DNA of 64,000 bases, from NCBI GenBank assembly GCA_028281865.1, contig JANQJB010000057.1:1-64000 (forward strand), written 5' to 3'. The position numbers were made by a program, and so were the translations under genes. Under the pieces are notes generated by a model that saw nothing but the letters and a program-made list of their open reading frames with translations, did not search any database and was not told where the DNA came from. Shown piece by piece: positions 47,086-56,437 of this stretch. How positions within the stretch are numbered: the first letter of the stretch is position 1; every line of letters begins with the position of its first letter. Source of the DNA: Marinagarivorans sp. (GTDB lineage: Bacteria > Pseudomonadota > Gammaproteobacteria > Pseudomonadales > Cellvibrionaceae).

Positions 47086-47106
47086 GAGTCTCAAATAATG
47101 AGACTC
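47086..47106. promoter_or_regulatory. Perfect 8-5-8 palindrome, candidate operator
   Basis: GAGTCTCA (47086-47093), AATAA, TGAGACTC (47099-47106). It lies 38 bases before the GTG of the WYL regulator in the gap between it and the divergent sulfatase, the usual place for an autoregulatory operator. Confidence 0.45.
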
Positions 47107-47144
47107 GATATTAGTATCATGTTAGTTTTTTAGGAGCCTCCGCT

Positions 47145-48128
47145 GTGAATGGTTTTGATAGAATCCACGACTTACACCGCATCCTTAAAAACCGAAAGAC
47201 TGCCATTTCACTGCAAGATCTTCTCACCGAACTCGAGTGCTCAAAAGCGACCTTTCACCGTATTCGTCGGCATATGACCGATTACCTGGGAGCTCCAATA
47301 CAATTTAACCGCGAACTAGGCGGCTATATTTATCAAAACGATTCCAATGACATACTCGGCGGTGAAAGCTATGAATTGCCAGGTGTTTGGTTTAATGAAG
47401 AAGAGTTACACGCGCTGCTGTTGATTCAGTCTCTCGCGGCAAACTTTGGCGTATTGAAAGATGTTCTTGCACCGATTGAAGAGCGCTTTAATGAACTGCT
47501 AAGTCAAAGCTGCATCAGCCAACAACAAATCAAAAATAAGGTTCGCTTTTTGGGGGTTGCTACTCGCAAGGTGGAAAGCACTGTCTTTGTTTCGATAGTA
47601 AATGCTGCTTTGAAGCAGGAAAGAATCCATATTCTTTACAAAAAACGCGACTCAGGCGTTATAACGCAGCGCGAAATATCACCACAACGCATTATCAATT
47701 ACCGTAACAACTGGTATCTAGACGCTTGGTGTCATTTGCGTGAGGGATTAAGAACATTTTCTTTAGAATGTGTACAGGATATTAAAGCAACAGAAAAGCC
47801 TCATAAATCCATTGGCGAAGAAACGCTAGACACCTACTTTCAAGCCAGCTACGGCGTCTATGCAGGAGGAAAAATTGGCACCGCCACAATCCGTTTCGCC
47901 AAAGAAATCGCGCACCGCATTGCCGACGAAGAATGGCATCCCAAGCAAAAACGCCGCGCATTGCGTAACGGAGAATATGAAATAGAAATCCCCTATAACG
48001 AGGACTCTCCGGAGGAATTAGTGCGCGACATCATTGCCCTCGGCCCACGCGCACGTGTGTTAAAACCACAAAAGCTGATAAATAAAATCAAACAAGAAAT
48101 TGAGTTAACTTTGTCAGCGTATCAATAA
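47145..48128 (+). CDS. WYL-domain transcription regulator (YafY-type)
   Basis: The GTG at 47145 has TAGGAG upstream. The 327 residues start with a winged helix (FDRIHDLHRILKNRKTAISL, then LLTELECSKATFHRIRRHM). The helical middle is followed by the WYL domain at about 150-230: ILYKKRDSGVITQREISPQRI and NNWYLDAWCHLREGLRTFSLECV, then the WCX C-terminal extension (YGVYAG...ATIRFA...YNEDSPEELVRDIIALG). WYL domains bind nucleic acid or nucleotide ligands. It is divergent from a sulfatase gene, which may be its target. Confidence 0.9.
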   Translation: MNGFDRIHDLHRILKNRKTAISLQDLLTELECSKATFHRIRRHMTDYLGAPIQFNRELGGYIYQNDSNDILGGESYELPGVWFNEEELHALLLIQSLAANFGVLKDVLAPIEERFNELLSQSCISQQQIKNKVRFLGVATRKVESTVFVSIVNAALKQERIHILYKKRDSGVITQREISPQRIINYRNNWYLDAWCHLREGLRTFSLECVQDIKATEKPHKSIGEETLDTYFQASYGVYAGGKIGTATIRFAKEIAHRIADEEWHPKQKRRALRNGEYEIEIPYNEDSPEELVRDIIALGPRARVLKPQKLINKIKQEIELTLSAYQ

Positions 48129-48169
48129 ATTTGCCGATTCAACGGTCGTAGCCCGCACCACTGCTCCGG

Positions 48170-50065
48170 CTAGAAAGGTTTAAACCCCTTCAAATAAGTT
48201 TGCACTGAGAACAGATAACCTCCGGCCGTAATATAAAGAGTTTTCATATCCTTACCACCAAAAACCATATTGGTAACCGGGTCCTCAAACACGGGTAAAA
48301 AATCGATTTTTTGCCCCGCCGGATCAATCACATAAACACCAGCAGGCACGGCGGTGTTATTAAAACCTGCCGCAACGTATAGGTTACCTTTAACATCGAT
48401 AGCCATACCGTCAGCCCCGCGATATTTACCAAAACTATAATGAATTGACGGTGCGCCTAAACTCCCATCTTTGTTTAAAGGAAAGCGCCGCAACACTGCT
48501 TCTGAAGGTTTTCCAGGAATCACATCAGCAGAATAAAAACTCTTGCCATCTGGGCTAATAGCCAAGCCGTTAGGTTTATATATATCAGGAGCAGTCGCCA
48601 TACGCTCCAAATCACCATTTGGCAAAATTCGATAAATATCTTCCGAATCGAGTTCACGTCCTTTTTGGCTTCCGTAACGCGGATCACCAAAATAAATCGA
48701 ACCATCTTGAGCCACCAACAAGTCGTTAGGGCTATTCAACTTTTTATTATCGTAGTGCGATGCCAAAATCTCCTTTTCACCATTGTTAAGATTAATACGG
48801 CCAATTAACGCTTGCCCTAAACCGCGTGAACCCTCGGCGGTCAGCAAGTAGCCACGCTTATCAAAAGCCAAACCATTTGCACCGTGCGACGGGTTGACAA
48901 CCTCTTGTGTATACGGGTCGCCCGATTTGTATTTTAAGATCCGTTGACCGCGCACATCGGAGAAGTAAACTGTGCCATCCTGGGCAACAGCAGGTCCCTC
49001 GGAATGCACAAATCGATAAATAGTTTCTAGCTTGGATGTGAAGACAGCACTGCCACTCACTACAACCGGTGGTTCTGGCTTGACAGACGACTGCGACAGG
49101 TAACCCGCATTAGCAGTCCTAATAGAATACAAGTGTATTCCAGAGGTAATATAAAGCGTTTTAAGATCATCTCCGCCAAATTGTGCATTTGTCACGTGAT
49201 CAGTAGGTATGTTTAACAAAGTCAATAACTTGCCGTCGGGATTAAATACATATATTCCAGGTTTTACGCCCGATCCGGTCAATCCCCCTGCGGCATATAA
49301 ATTCCCTGCAACATCAATAGCAAAGCCATCAATACCTCTGCCAGCAGGAAATTCATAAAACGTTGCAGCGTCGCTTAAGCTGCCATCCGGATTAACCTTA
49401 AACTTAATAATCTTTCCGTGACTTCTTCCATTTTTTGTAAGTTTTTTGGGAATAGTCTCCGCAGCATATAAAGTTTTTTCGTCAGGCGATAAAATTACAC
49501 CATTGGGTTTAAAAACGTCGGGTGCCGTTGCTACACGCTTAACTTCCCCGTTTTTCTTCACGAGATAAATATCTTCTGTCTCAATTTCTCGTCCAGCCTG
49601 ATTACCCCAGCGCGGGTCAGAAAAATAGATATCACCGTTTTTTGTCATAACTAAATCGTTTGGGCTATTGAATTTTTTACCGTCAATATTATCGGCAATA
49701 ATTTCCCTTTCACCCGTTTGTAAATTGCGGCGCGATAATACCGGCTCGTCATAGCCATGCGCCCCTTCGCAGGCGATCAAATCGCCATTTTTATCAAACA
49801 TTAAACCGTTTGCCCCAAACGACGGATTTAAATATTCAGTGACTAATTCACCAGGTCTCCACTTTAATATTCTGCGACCCAATACGTCACTAAAGTAGAC
49901 GGTACCATCGGACGCCACGGCAGGCCCCTCAGAATGAACAAAACGTTTCTCTATTTTGAGCGGCGTTTTAAACATGCGTGAATAGCCAACATCCCCTGTC
50001 GGTTGGACATTGCCCGTGCAGGCCAATAGACACAAACTAAAAAAAGTGACCAATAATATTTTCAT
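48170..50065 (-). CDS. Lipoprotein with two tandem SMP-30/gluconolactonase-like propellers
   Basis: The N-terminus MKILLVTFFSLCLLACTGN is a lipoprotein signal (Cys16). The 631 residues then hold two near-parallel SMP-30/gluconolactonase-like six-bladed propellers, about 35-325 and 345-631. Matching pairs of segments are RFVHSEGPAVASDGTVYFSD / RFVHSEGPAVAQDGTVYFSD, NSPNDLVMTKNGDIYFSDPR / NSPNDLLVAQDGSIYFGDPR, and TAPDVFKPNGVILSPD / TAPDIYKPNGLAISPD. The metal-binding Glu (HSEGP) and Asn-Asp (SPND) are kept in both, so both may be active lactonases. Substrate is unknown; a sugar lactone is likely. It is a gene-internal duplication. Confidence 0.88.
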   Translation of the reverse strand: MKILLVTFFSLCLLACTGNVQPTGDVGYSRMFKTPLKIEKRFVHSEGPAVASDGTVYFSDVLGRRILKWRPGELVTEYLNPSFGANGLMFDKNGDLIACEGAHGYDEPVLSRRNLQTGEREIIADNIDGKKFNSPNDLVMTKNGDIYFSDPRWGNQAGREIETEDIYLVKKNGEVKRVATAPDVFKPNGVILSPDEKTLYAAETIPKKLTKNGRSHGKIIKFKVNPDGSLSDAATFYEFPAGRGIDGFAIDVAGNLYAAGGLTGSGVKPGIYVFNPDGKLLTLLNIPTDHVTNAQFGGDDLKTLYITSGIHLYSIRTANAGYLSQSSVKPEPPVVVSGSAVFTSKLETIYRFVHSEGPAVAQDGTVYFSDVRGQRILKYKSGDPYTQEVVNPSHGANGLAFDKRGYLLTAEGSRGLGQALIGRINLNNGEKEILASHYDNKKLNSPNDLLVAQDGSIYFGDPRYGSQKGRELDSEDIYRILPNGDLERMATAPDIYKPNGLAISPDGKSFYSADVIPGKPSEAVLRRFPLNKDGSLGAPSIHYSFGKYRGADGMAIDVKGNLYVAAGFNNTAVPAGVYVIDPAGQKIDFLPVFEDPVTNMVFGGKDMKTLYITAGGYLFSVQTYLKGFKPF

Positions 50066-50095
50066 ACTTCCCCCAATTAGTGATTATTATTCTAA

Positions 50096-50140
50096 GAACC
50101 TCTGATGAACCTCGGCATTGCTGGGGTTCATCAGCGGTTC
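50096..50140 (-). terminator. 16-bp stem-loop between DUF218 and SMP-30 genes
   Basis: GAACCTCTGATGAACC (50096-50111) and GGTTCATCAGCGGTTC (50125-50140) pair with one mismatch, loop 13. There is only a weak T-run after it on the minus strand (TTAGAATAAT). It may end the DUF218 transcript, or be a small palindromic repeat. Confidence 0.45.
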
Positions 50141-50177
50141 CTCTAAATCAGAAAGAATTAAAACAGCCCAAAAACAA

Positions 50178-50975
50178 CTATTTCGGCCCAGGAAAAAAAC
50201 TCGATGTTTTACCGGTAACGTAGTAAACAGTTAACCCAACCCATTCGTAAACTGCTGTGCTCAGCGACCCAATATTATCTTGAAAACTGACATGCGCGGA
50301 AATCCCATTACCTTCGGTATTAGAATGGTCAACCGGAAACGCAATCACGTCCCAACCCTGCTTACGGAATATGCCGACCGACCGCGGGATATGAGACGCC
50401 GATGTAATCAAAATCCAATTTTCTCCCGCTTGAGGCGACACAAGTTCTTTAAGGAAACTGACATTTTCGTATGTGTTACGCGACCTATCTTCGAAAATAA
50501 TTTCCTGTATATCAATCCCTTGTTCCTCTAACAGCTGTTGCACAACTGCCGATGCTGTTATTTGATCACCAGGATGCTTACCACCAGAAAACACATGTTT
50601 TGCCTCCGGATAATCGCGAATAAAGCGCATAAAAGTAAAAATTCGTTCAGCGCCATCATAAAATTCCGCTTGCTGCCAACTCTCTGAAAGACTAAGCGCT
50701 TCAGCCCCTCCAAGCGCAATCACTCCATGAATTTTTTCAGGCAACTGCGGATTTGTGGGAAAGCGCGATTCGATTGGTGCCAAGAATAGTTGGCCAAATG
50801 AAAAGAAAGTCAATAAGAGCAACATTCCTACCGAAAAAGTCAATACACGCTTGGCTGCTTTTATTTTATTTCGATAAAGGCAAACCATGCCGATTACAAG
50901 AAGCAAAATTAAAAAATGATCGGGAGAAATAAATTTCCAAACGATTTTGGAAATAGAATAAAAAATATTATCCAT
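50178..50975 (-). CDS. ElyC/YdcF-type DUF218 envelope protein
   Basis: Two N-terminal membrane segments (FLILLLVIGMVCLY and VLTFSVGMLLLLTFFSF) precede a DUF218 domain: IHGVIALGGA, VFSGG, TASAVVQQLLEEQGI, IIFEDRSRNTYENVSF and WILITSASHIPRSVGIFRKQGW. The order and length of 265 residues fit ElyC, implicated in cell-envelope integrity in E. coli. The enzymatic activity of the family is not settled. It follows the ABC exporter gene by 33 bp on the same strand, so the two may be co-transcribed. Confidence 0.88.
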   Translation of the reverse strand: MDNIFYSISKIVWKFISPDHFLILLLVIGMVCLYRNKIKAAKRVLTFSVGMLLLLTFFSFGQLFLAPIESRFPTNPQLPEKIHGVIALGGAEALSLSESWQQAEFYDGAERIFTFMRFIRDYPEAKHVFSGGKHPGDQITASAVVQQLLEEQGIDIQEIIFEDRSRNTYENVSFLKELVSPQAGENWILITSASHIPRSVGIFRKQGWDVIAFPVDHSNTEGNGISAHVSFQDNIGSLSTAVYEWVGLTVYYVTGKTSSFFPGPK

Positions 50976-51008
50976 TGCTTAGCTATTTGTACTCGTTATC
51001 ATTAACAA

Positions 51009-52814
51009 TCAAGTCGACTGACTTTCAATACGATTTTGTGCTTCTTCTTCCTCCTGTTGATGTCGCCATAACTCGGCATACTTTCCATTTTGTGCGAGCA
51101 GTTGTATGTGCTCACCTTGCTCAATAATATGCCCATGATCCATAACAATAATTTTATCAGCATCCATGATCGTTGATAAGCGATGTGCTATTACCAACGC
51201 CGTACGCCCTTTAAAGGCCGAATTAATAGTACTGAGAATCGTCTTTTCGGTTTGTGAGTCGAGCGCCGAAGTAGCCTCATCAAATAACAAAATCGAAGGA
51301 GATTTTAAAAGTGTTCTTGCTATTGCAATACGTTGTTTTTCACCCCCAGAAACTTTTAACCCGCGCTCCCCTACCATCGTCTCATACCGCTGAGGAAGTG
51401 TTTCAATAAACTCCTCCAAATTCGCCATTTTAGCGGCGTTTTTCACTTGACTTTCGTCTGCCGAGGGACAACCGTAAGCGATGTTGTAAAAAATAGTATC
51501 GTTAAATAACACCGTATCCTGCGGCACAACGCCAATCGCACGACGTAAACTTTGCTGTGTCACATCGCGAATATCGTGATTATCAATCTTTACACTACCA
51601 CTATCAACATCGTAAAAACGAAACAATAATCGTGCAATAGTCGATTTTCCTGCGCCACTGCCACCCACTATCGCGACTTTTTTTCCTGCAGGCACATCAA
51701 AACTTACGCCGTTTAAAATTTGACGATTAGCCTGATACGAGAAGCTCACATTGTCAAAATGAATACTGGGGTTTGAAACATTAAGCTCCTTGGCTTCAGC
51801 AGAGTCAACAATCGCCGCCTTTTCAGACAACAAGCCAAACATGCGTTCAATGTTGATAAGTGACTGACGGATCTCGCGATAAACAAACCCCAAGAAATTT
51901 AACGGAATAAACAGTTGAATCATAAACGCATTCACCATAACAAACTCACCTAATGTAATGCTTTCATCTGCAACACGACTTGCGGCCATCACCATCATCG
52001 CTGTCATACTTCCGGCAATTATTAGCGCTTGACCGGAATTAAGCACAGTCAACGATAAGCGATTTTTTAAGCGCGATTTTTCCCAGGCTTCTAGATTTTT
52101 ATCGTAAAGTTTCTCTTCATAACTCTCGTTGTTAAAATATTTGACTGTTTCGTAATTTAACAAACTATCAATTGCCCGGGTGTTAGAGCGATTATCCTGC
52201 TCATTAGTCTCGCGCACGAATTTAGTACGCCATTCTGTAACCCACACAGAAAAACCAATATAAAGTAAAACTGACAGGACAATACCAAGGGCAAATACCG
52301 CCGAAAATTGCGCTAATAAAATAACGGCCACCATGGCAATTTCCAACAAAGTTGGAAAGATGTTAAACAGTAAAAATCGCAGCAAAAAACTAATGCCGCT
52401 GGTACCACGCTCTATATCACGGGAGAGACCGCCAGTTTTTCGTGAGAGGTGAAAATTTAAATCGAGGTTATGTAAATGTTGAAAAACTCGTAGCCCAACA
52501 CGCCGCATTGCGCGTTCTGTAACTCTGGCAAACACAGCGTCGCGCATTTCCCCAAGGAACACGGTACCAAAGCGCAACAAGCCATAGGTAAACAACAGTA
52601 ACAATGGAACCGTGATGATTTCACTTTTCTCGACATCTAAGTCATCAACAATATATTTGAGTACAACCGGCACTGCGACGTTGGCGAGCTTGGCGCCGAT
52701 TAAAAAGGCCATCGCAATTACAACGCGGCCTTTAAATTCGAGCAAATAGGGAATCAGTGCAAAAACAATACGCCAATTTGGCGCTGTCTCTGAATAGTCG
52801 TTCTGAGGTCGCAA
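51009..52814 (-). CDS. ATM1-type ABC exporter (fused TMD-NBD)
   Basis: A 601-residue half-transporter with about six membrane helices (about 30-310) and an ATPase domain (about 350-585): Walker A VGGSGAGKST, Q-loop VVPQDTVLFNDT, signature KVSGGEKQRIAIART, Walker B LLFDEATSAL and switch His in IAHRLST. Family marks of the ATM1/ABCB7 branch are LRRAIGVVPQDTVLFNDTI and NYETVKYFNNE, pointing to export of glutathione-linked sulfur or metal species. The C-terminus is Glu-rich (QQEEEEAQ). The frame opens with TTG at 52814 and a weak SD. Confidence 0.92.
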   Translation of the reverse strand: MRPQNDYSETAPNWRIVFALIPYLLEFKGRVVIAMAFLIGAKLANVAVPVVLKYIVDDLDVEKSEIITVPLLLLFTYGLLRFGTVFLGEMRDAVFARVTERAMRRVGLRVFQHLHNLDLNFHLSRKTGGLSRDIERGTSGISFLLRFLLFNIFPTLLEIAMVAVILLAQFSAVFALGIVLSVLLYIGFSVWVTEWRTKFVRETNEQDNRSNTRAIDSLLNYETVKYFNNESYEEKLYDKNLEAWEKSRLKNRLSLTVLNSGQALIIAGSMTAMMVMAASRVADESITLGEFVMVNAFMIQLFIPLNFLGFVYREIRQSLINIERMFGLLSEKAAIVDSAEAKELNVSNPSIHFDNVSFSYQANRQILNGVSFDVPAGKKVAIVGGSGAGKSTIARLLFRFYDVDSGSVKIDNHDIRDVTQQSLRRAIGVVPQDTVLFNDTIFYNIAYGCPSADESQVKNAAKMANLEEFIETLPQRYETMVGERGLKVSGGEKQRIAIARTLLKSPSILLFDEATSALDSQTEKTILSTINSAFKGRTALVIAHRLSTIMDADKIIVMDHGHIIEQGEHIQLLAQNGKYAELWRHQQEEEEAQNRIESQST

Positions 52815-52937
52815 AATAGGTCTCGAAAAAAACTTAATTTAGAAGTCGTCGAATGAAAAACTGTTTTGCCACACAGATCTTCACATTTTCGCAAAGGCGT
52901 GCAGTCAAATAATTAATAAGTTTTGACAATCGGCGGA

Positions 52938-53906
52938 TTATGGCACCAGCAAAATCTTGCCATAAGCGAGGCCCGATTCTAACATCTTGTGCGCCTCGTT
53001 GGCCTGCGCGAGTGGAAATTCGGAAAAAATTTCTGGCTTCAGCGCAGCACTATCGACAAAGTGTTGAAAATGCTTGCGCAAATTTTGGGCTATTTTTGAC
53101 TTTTCTTGTTTACTTCGCGAACGCAGGGTCGACCCCGTCAGCATCAAACGCTTTAACATCAGGGGCATCAGATTGACATCGACCTTGGCACTTTTTTGAA
53201 AAGCAATATTCGCAATCCGGCCGTCAACACGGCACGCACTGATGTTTCGTTGCAGATAATCACCGCCAACAATATCTAAAATCACGTCAGCTCCACCGGC
53301 CTCATCTTTTAGAACATCGACAAAATTTTCACTGGTGTAATTAATGGCTCGCGCGCCAAGACTTTCGCAAAACGACACTTTCTCCTCACTGCCGACAGTA
53401 GCAAATACTTTTGCACCCGTTAAACGGGCCATTTGGACAGCGATATGACCTACACCTCCTACTCCACCGTGCACAAGTAGGGTCTCGCCCGGCATTAAAC
53501 GGCATCGTTCAAAAATATTTGCCCAAACGGTAAACATAGCCTCCGGCAACGCCGCTGATTGCTTGAGCAATTGCACATTGTTCACCGGCATGCACTGACC
53601 AAACGGAACCGCTACGTATTCTGCATATCCACCACCGTTGCATAACGCACTGACGAGGTCACCGTTCGAATATTCGTTAACAGATGACCCTCTCGCAACG
53701 ACTTCACCAGAAACTTCCAAGCCCAAAACAGAATCCGCATCTTTGGGCGCAGGGTACGAACCCTGGCGTTGCAGAATATCCGGGCGATTGACTCCGATCG
53801 CGTGAACCTTGATCAAGACTTCATCGGCAAGTGGCTCTGGGCGTGGTTTGCTAGCCAGGGTTAAAACTTCAGGCCCTCCCACGGATGTCATCTCGATAAA
53901 ACGCAT
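52938..53906 (-). CDS. NAD(P)H quinone oxidoreductase, PIG3 type
   Basis: A zinc-free medium-chain reductase of 322 residues. It has KVHAIGVNRPDILQRQGSYP, SVLGLEVSGEVVARG, the nucleotide-binding LLVHGGVGGVGHIAVQMAR (about 140-158), and SFCESLGARAINYTSE. The NRPD-ILQR-G-YP pattern is typical of the TP53I3/PIG3-like quinone oxidoreductases. It should reduce quinones with NADPH in the cytosol. It precedes no gene closely, and pdxH starts upstream on the same strand, 25 bp from this gene's start. Confidence 0.9.
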   Translation of the reverse strand: MRFIEMTSVGGPEVLTLASKPRPEPLADEVLIKVHAIGVNRPDILQRQGSYPAPKDADSVLGLEVSGEVVARGSSVNEYSNGDLVSALCNGGGYAEYVAVPFGQCMPVNNVQLLKQSAALPEAMFTVWANIFERCRLMPGETLLVHGGVGGVGHIAVQMARLTGAKVFATVGSEEKVSFCESLGARAINYTSENFVDVLKDEAGGADVILDIVGGDYLQRNISACRVDGRIANIAFQKSAKVDVNLMPLMLKRLMLTGSTLRSRSKQEKSKIAQNLRKHFQHFVDSAALKPEIFSEFPLAQANEAHKMLESGLAYGKILLVP

Positions 53907-53931
53907 TTCGCTCGGTATTCTCTATCGATGT

Positions 53932-54567
53932 TTAAGGAGCTAAACGCACAATTTGCCAAGACAAACCCGCTCGCGTGTATCGAAATCGGTCGTGGAGCCG
54001 ATGCGCGCCACCTTGCCAAAACTCAAAATAATCTGGTACGACCCGATAGCCTCCCCAAAAATCAGGCAAACGAACTTTTTTATCGTCAAATTCTATTTCT
54101 TTTTCTTGATAACGATTAAGCAGCGCTTGACGCGTTGGCAATTCCCGACTTTGGGGCGACGCCCATGCAGCAATCTGGCTCTCTCGAGGGCGTGTTGCAA
54201 AATATTGTTCTGATTCAGCTTGCGTTACCTTCTCGGCAGTGCCTTTGATTAGCACCTGCCGTTCTATCCCGTGCCATGGAAAATGCAAACTCACGTTACT
54301 ATTGCCCACAATATCTCGGCCTTTTTGACTCTCGTAGTTGGTATAAAAAACCAGGCCCTTATTGTCGCTATGCTTTAGCAAGACAATGCGTTGGCTGGGC
54401 TGACCAGCACCGTCAACGGTTGCCAGCGTCATTGCCGTTGGATCGGGAATATTGCTGCGCAGCGCCAGAGCCAACCAGTCTTGAAATTGCTCAAAAGGAT
54501 CACTTTTCAAGTTTTTACGGCGCAACCCCCCTGCTAAGTACTCACGTCTTATTTGTTCTAAGTCCAA
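53932..54567 (-). CDS. pdxH: Pyridoxamine/pyridoxine 5'-phosphate oxidase
   Basis: PdxH makes pyridoxal phosphate using FMN and oxygen. The 211 residues show RREYLAGGLRRKNLKSDPFEQF, ATVDGAGQPSQRIVLLKH, FYTNYESQKGRDI, SLHFPWHGIERQVLIKGTAEKV, the SRELP-like QSRELPTRQ, WGGYRVVPDYFEFWQGGAHRLHDR and the family C-terminus WQIVRLAP. Fully consistent in length and motif order. It is divergent from mobA. Confidence 0.96.
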   Translation of the reverse strand: MDLEQIRREYLAGGLRRKNLKSDPFEQFQDWLALALRSNIPDPTAMTLATVDGAGQPSQRIVLLKHSDNKGLVFYTNYESQKGRDIVGNSNVSLHFPWHGIERQVLIKGTAEKVTQAESEQYFATRPRESQIAAWASPQSRELPTRQALLNRYQEKEIEFDDKKVRLPDFWGGYRVVPDYFEFWQGGAHRLHDRFRYTRAGLSWQIVRLAP

Positions 54568-54677
54568 CCCCGCACCTACTGTTGTGTTAGTTTATTATTA
54601 CGCGTGTCATAAACACGCAGATAGATTAAGGCAACCAAGCCAGCCCCACCAATTTGTAAAATTGGCGCAATATCAAA

Positions 54678-55289
54678 ATGAACAGCTTACCTAAGGTCTG
54701 CGGCCTGATACTCGCCGGCGGCCAAAGTAAACGCATAACCTGCAGCGACAAGAGCCTTGCACCAATCGGCGAAACGACGATGCTAGCGCATGTGGTAAAA
54801 CGTTTAAAGCCACAGGTTGAAGCGCTTGTCATCAGCGCAAGTCAAACCAATCAAGCGAATTTGAAAAAGTTTGGGCTACCGCTTGTAATCGATGAAACCA
54901 AACAATCTCTCGGCCCTATTGCCGGAATCTACGCAGCCATCAAATCTTACGCCAGGCATTACGACTGGCTTATTTCCGTCAGTTGCGACACGCCGTTTAT
55001 CCCGCCCGACCTTGTATCAGCTTTATACGATACCGCTATGAAAAATTCTTCAGCAATAACGTTTGCAAAAACAGCGAGCCGGTCGCACTATGCTCTTGCA
55101 CTCTGGTCAACCGCATTACTACCCAAAATCGAGCAGCAATTGCAGCACAACGATTTTGCCTTAAAACACTTCTTTCGCATGCAAAACGCAGCCACAACCG
55201 TGTTTTCAAACGAAGAAAGTTTTTTCAATGTCAATTCAGATGCAGACCTTGCGAAAGCGGAGGCGCTACTCAAAAAGGGTGGCCTTTAG
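54678..55289 (+). CDS. mobA: Molybdenum cofactor guanylyltransferase
   Basis: MobA links GMP to molybdopterin to give the bis-MGD precursor used by nitrate reductases and related enzymes. The 203 residues have the nucleotide-binding LILAGGQSKRITCSDKSL (a variant of LAGGxSxRMG, with Ile-Thr for Met-Gly), GPIAGIYAA, and VSCDTPFIPPDLV with the metal Asp. It ends FNVNSDADLAKAEALL. It stands apart from moaAB/moeA at 12396-15186 but belongs to the same pathway. Confidence 0.92.
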   Translation: MNSLPKVCGLILAGGQSKRITCSDKSLAPIGETTMLAHVVKRLKPQVEALVISASQTNQANLKKFGLPLVIDETKQSLGPIAGIYAAIKSYARHYDWLISVSCDTPFIPPDLVSALYDTAMKNSSAITFAKTASRSHYALALWSTALLPKIEQQLQHNDFALKHFFRMQNAATTVFSNEESFFNVNSDADLAKAEALLKKGGL

Positions 55290-55558
55290 CTGGCACAACG
55301 AGATTCGATAAAACTTAGCTGCAAACCTTCCTCGCGAAGGGTGGTAACGGTTTTCGAGTAAAAACCACAAAATATGGCGGTAAAATCCGTCGACTGAAGC
55401 CCAAAACAGGCGTATTATTAAAGAGGTGCGCCCTAGTTTTATGCTTCCCCTTAACACTAGGGTTTGCGATTCGAAAGCCTCAGGTCCTAGCCCTGAACAC
55501 TGAGCTGATTGGTGCTTGTTGCGGATTTGCGCCAATTTAAATTGAGGAGAGGTCACAC

Positions 55559-56404
55559 TTGGAGTTGATAAACCGGTACATAGTCACCCGTTGGCAAAAG
55601 TTATTTTTTACTTTTACAGTCTGTTTAGTCGCTGGGTTTGCGAACGCCGGGAATCAACCTTTCGGTTTCACAACTATTTGCAGTGCCGGCGAAACTTGCT
55701 CAATTACTCGGCCTACAATGGTCGCTTTCGGCACCGACAGCTTGTTTGTCTTCAAGATTATGCAAGGCACCTTTGTCTGTGACGTCAATGCATTTAATTT
55801 AGATCCTAGACCCGGTAACCCCCAAAAAACCTGTTCAGTCCCCTCTGCTCGTTCCAACGTTCCCGTTAGCTCAGAAACTCTTGCAGAACAATCTAAGACG
55901 GTTCTGCCGGGCGGTTTGGCGGATGGGCGATATGTCATTGTGTCAAAGTTCAGCGGTCGCGTTCTCGCAGTAAAAGACGCCAGCCAAGAAAATGGTGCAG
56001 AAATCGTTCAAGCTGAATATTCAGGGTCGGCCAACCAACGCTGGCTAGTGAAACGACTAACCGATGGCTATTATTCAATCCGGGCAATACACAGCCTAAA
56101 ATCGTTGGACGTTGTCGGCTGGGGCCAACAGGATGGTACTCCTATTCAGCAGCTCAACTGGCTAAATAGCTGGAACCAAAACTGGAATCTTCAAGCACTT
56201 GGCGAAGGCTATTTCAGCATTATTTCGCGCTTCAGCGGCAAATCGCTAGATGTGTTTGAATTGAGCCGCGAAGACGGCGCTGAAATTCGAATCTGGACCT
56301 ATTGGGGCGGCGACAATCAACAGTGGCAGTTTATTCCGGCCGAGTTACTTGACTCAGGCGAGGTAAGTTTGCCCGAACCTAACCGTAATCAACTCTCATT
56401 TTAA
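55559..56404 (+). CDS. Secreted ricin-type (CBM13-like) lectin
   Basis: The start is a TTG at 55559 with GAGGAGAGG seven bases upstream. Residues 1-30 are a signal peptide (FFTFTVCLVAGFANAG). Residues about 35-110 form a Cys-containing segment (ICSAGETCSITRPTMVAFG, GTFVCDVNAF, KTCSVPSA). Residues about 120-265 form a ricin B-type beta-trefoil with three repeats: DGRYVIVSKFSGRVLAV...NQRWLV, YYSIRAIHSLKSLDVV...NQNWNL and YFSIISRFSGKSLDVF...NQQWQF. Each has the QxW-type core. It probably binds galactose or xylan-like sugars outside the cell. No catalytic domain is attached, unlike many CBM13 proteins. Confidence 0.85.
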   Translation: MELINRYIVTRWQKLFFTFTVCLVAGFANAGNQPFGFTTICSAGETCSITRPTMVAFGTDSLFVFKIMQGTFVCDVNAFNLDPRPGNPQKTCSVPSARSNVPVSSETLAEQSKTVLPGGLADGRYVIVSKFSGRVLAVKDASQENGAEIVQAEYSGSANQRWLVKRLTDGYYSIRAIHSLKSLDVVGWGQQDGTPIQQLNWLNSWNQNWNLQALGEGYFSIISRFSGKSLDVFELSREDGAEIRIWTYWGGDNQQWQFIPAELLDSGEVSLPEPNRNQLSF

Positions 56405-56437
56405 AAGCTCTATACCAGAGCAATTCGGAAGCGAGCC

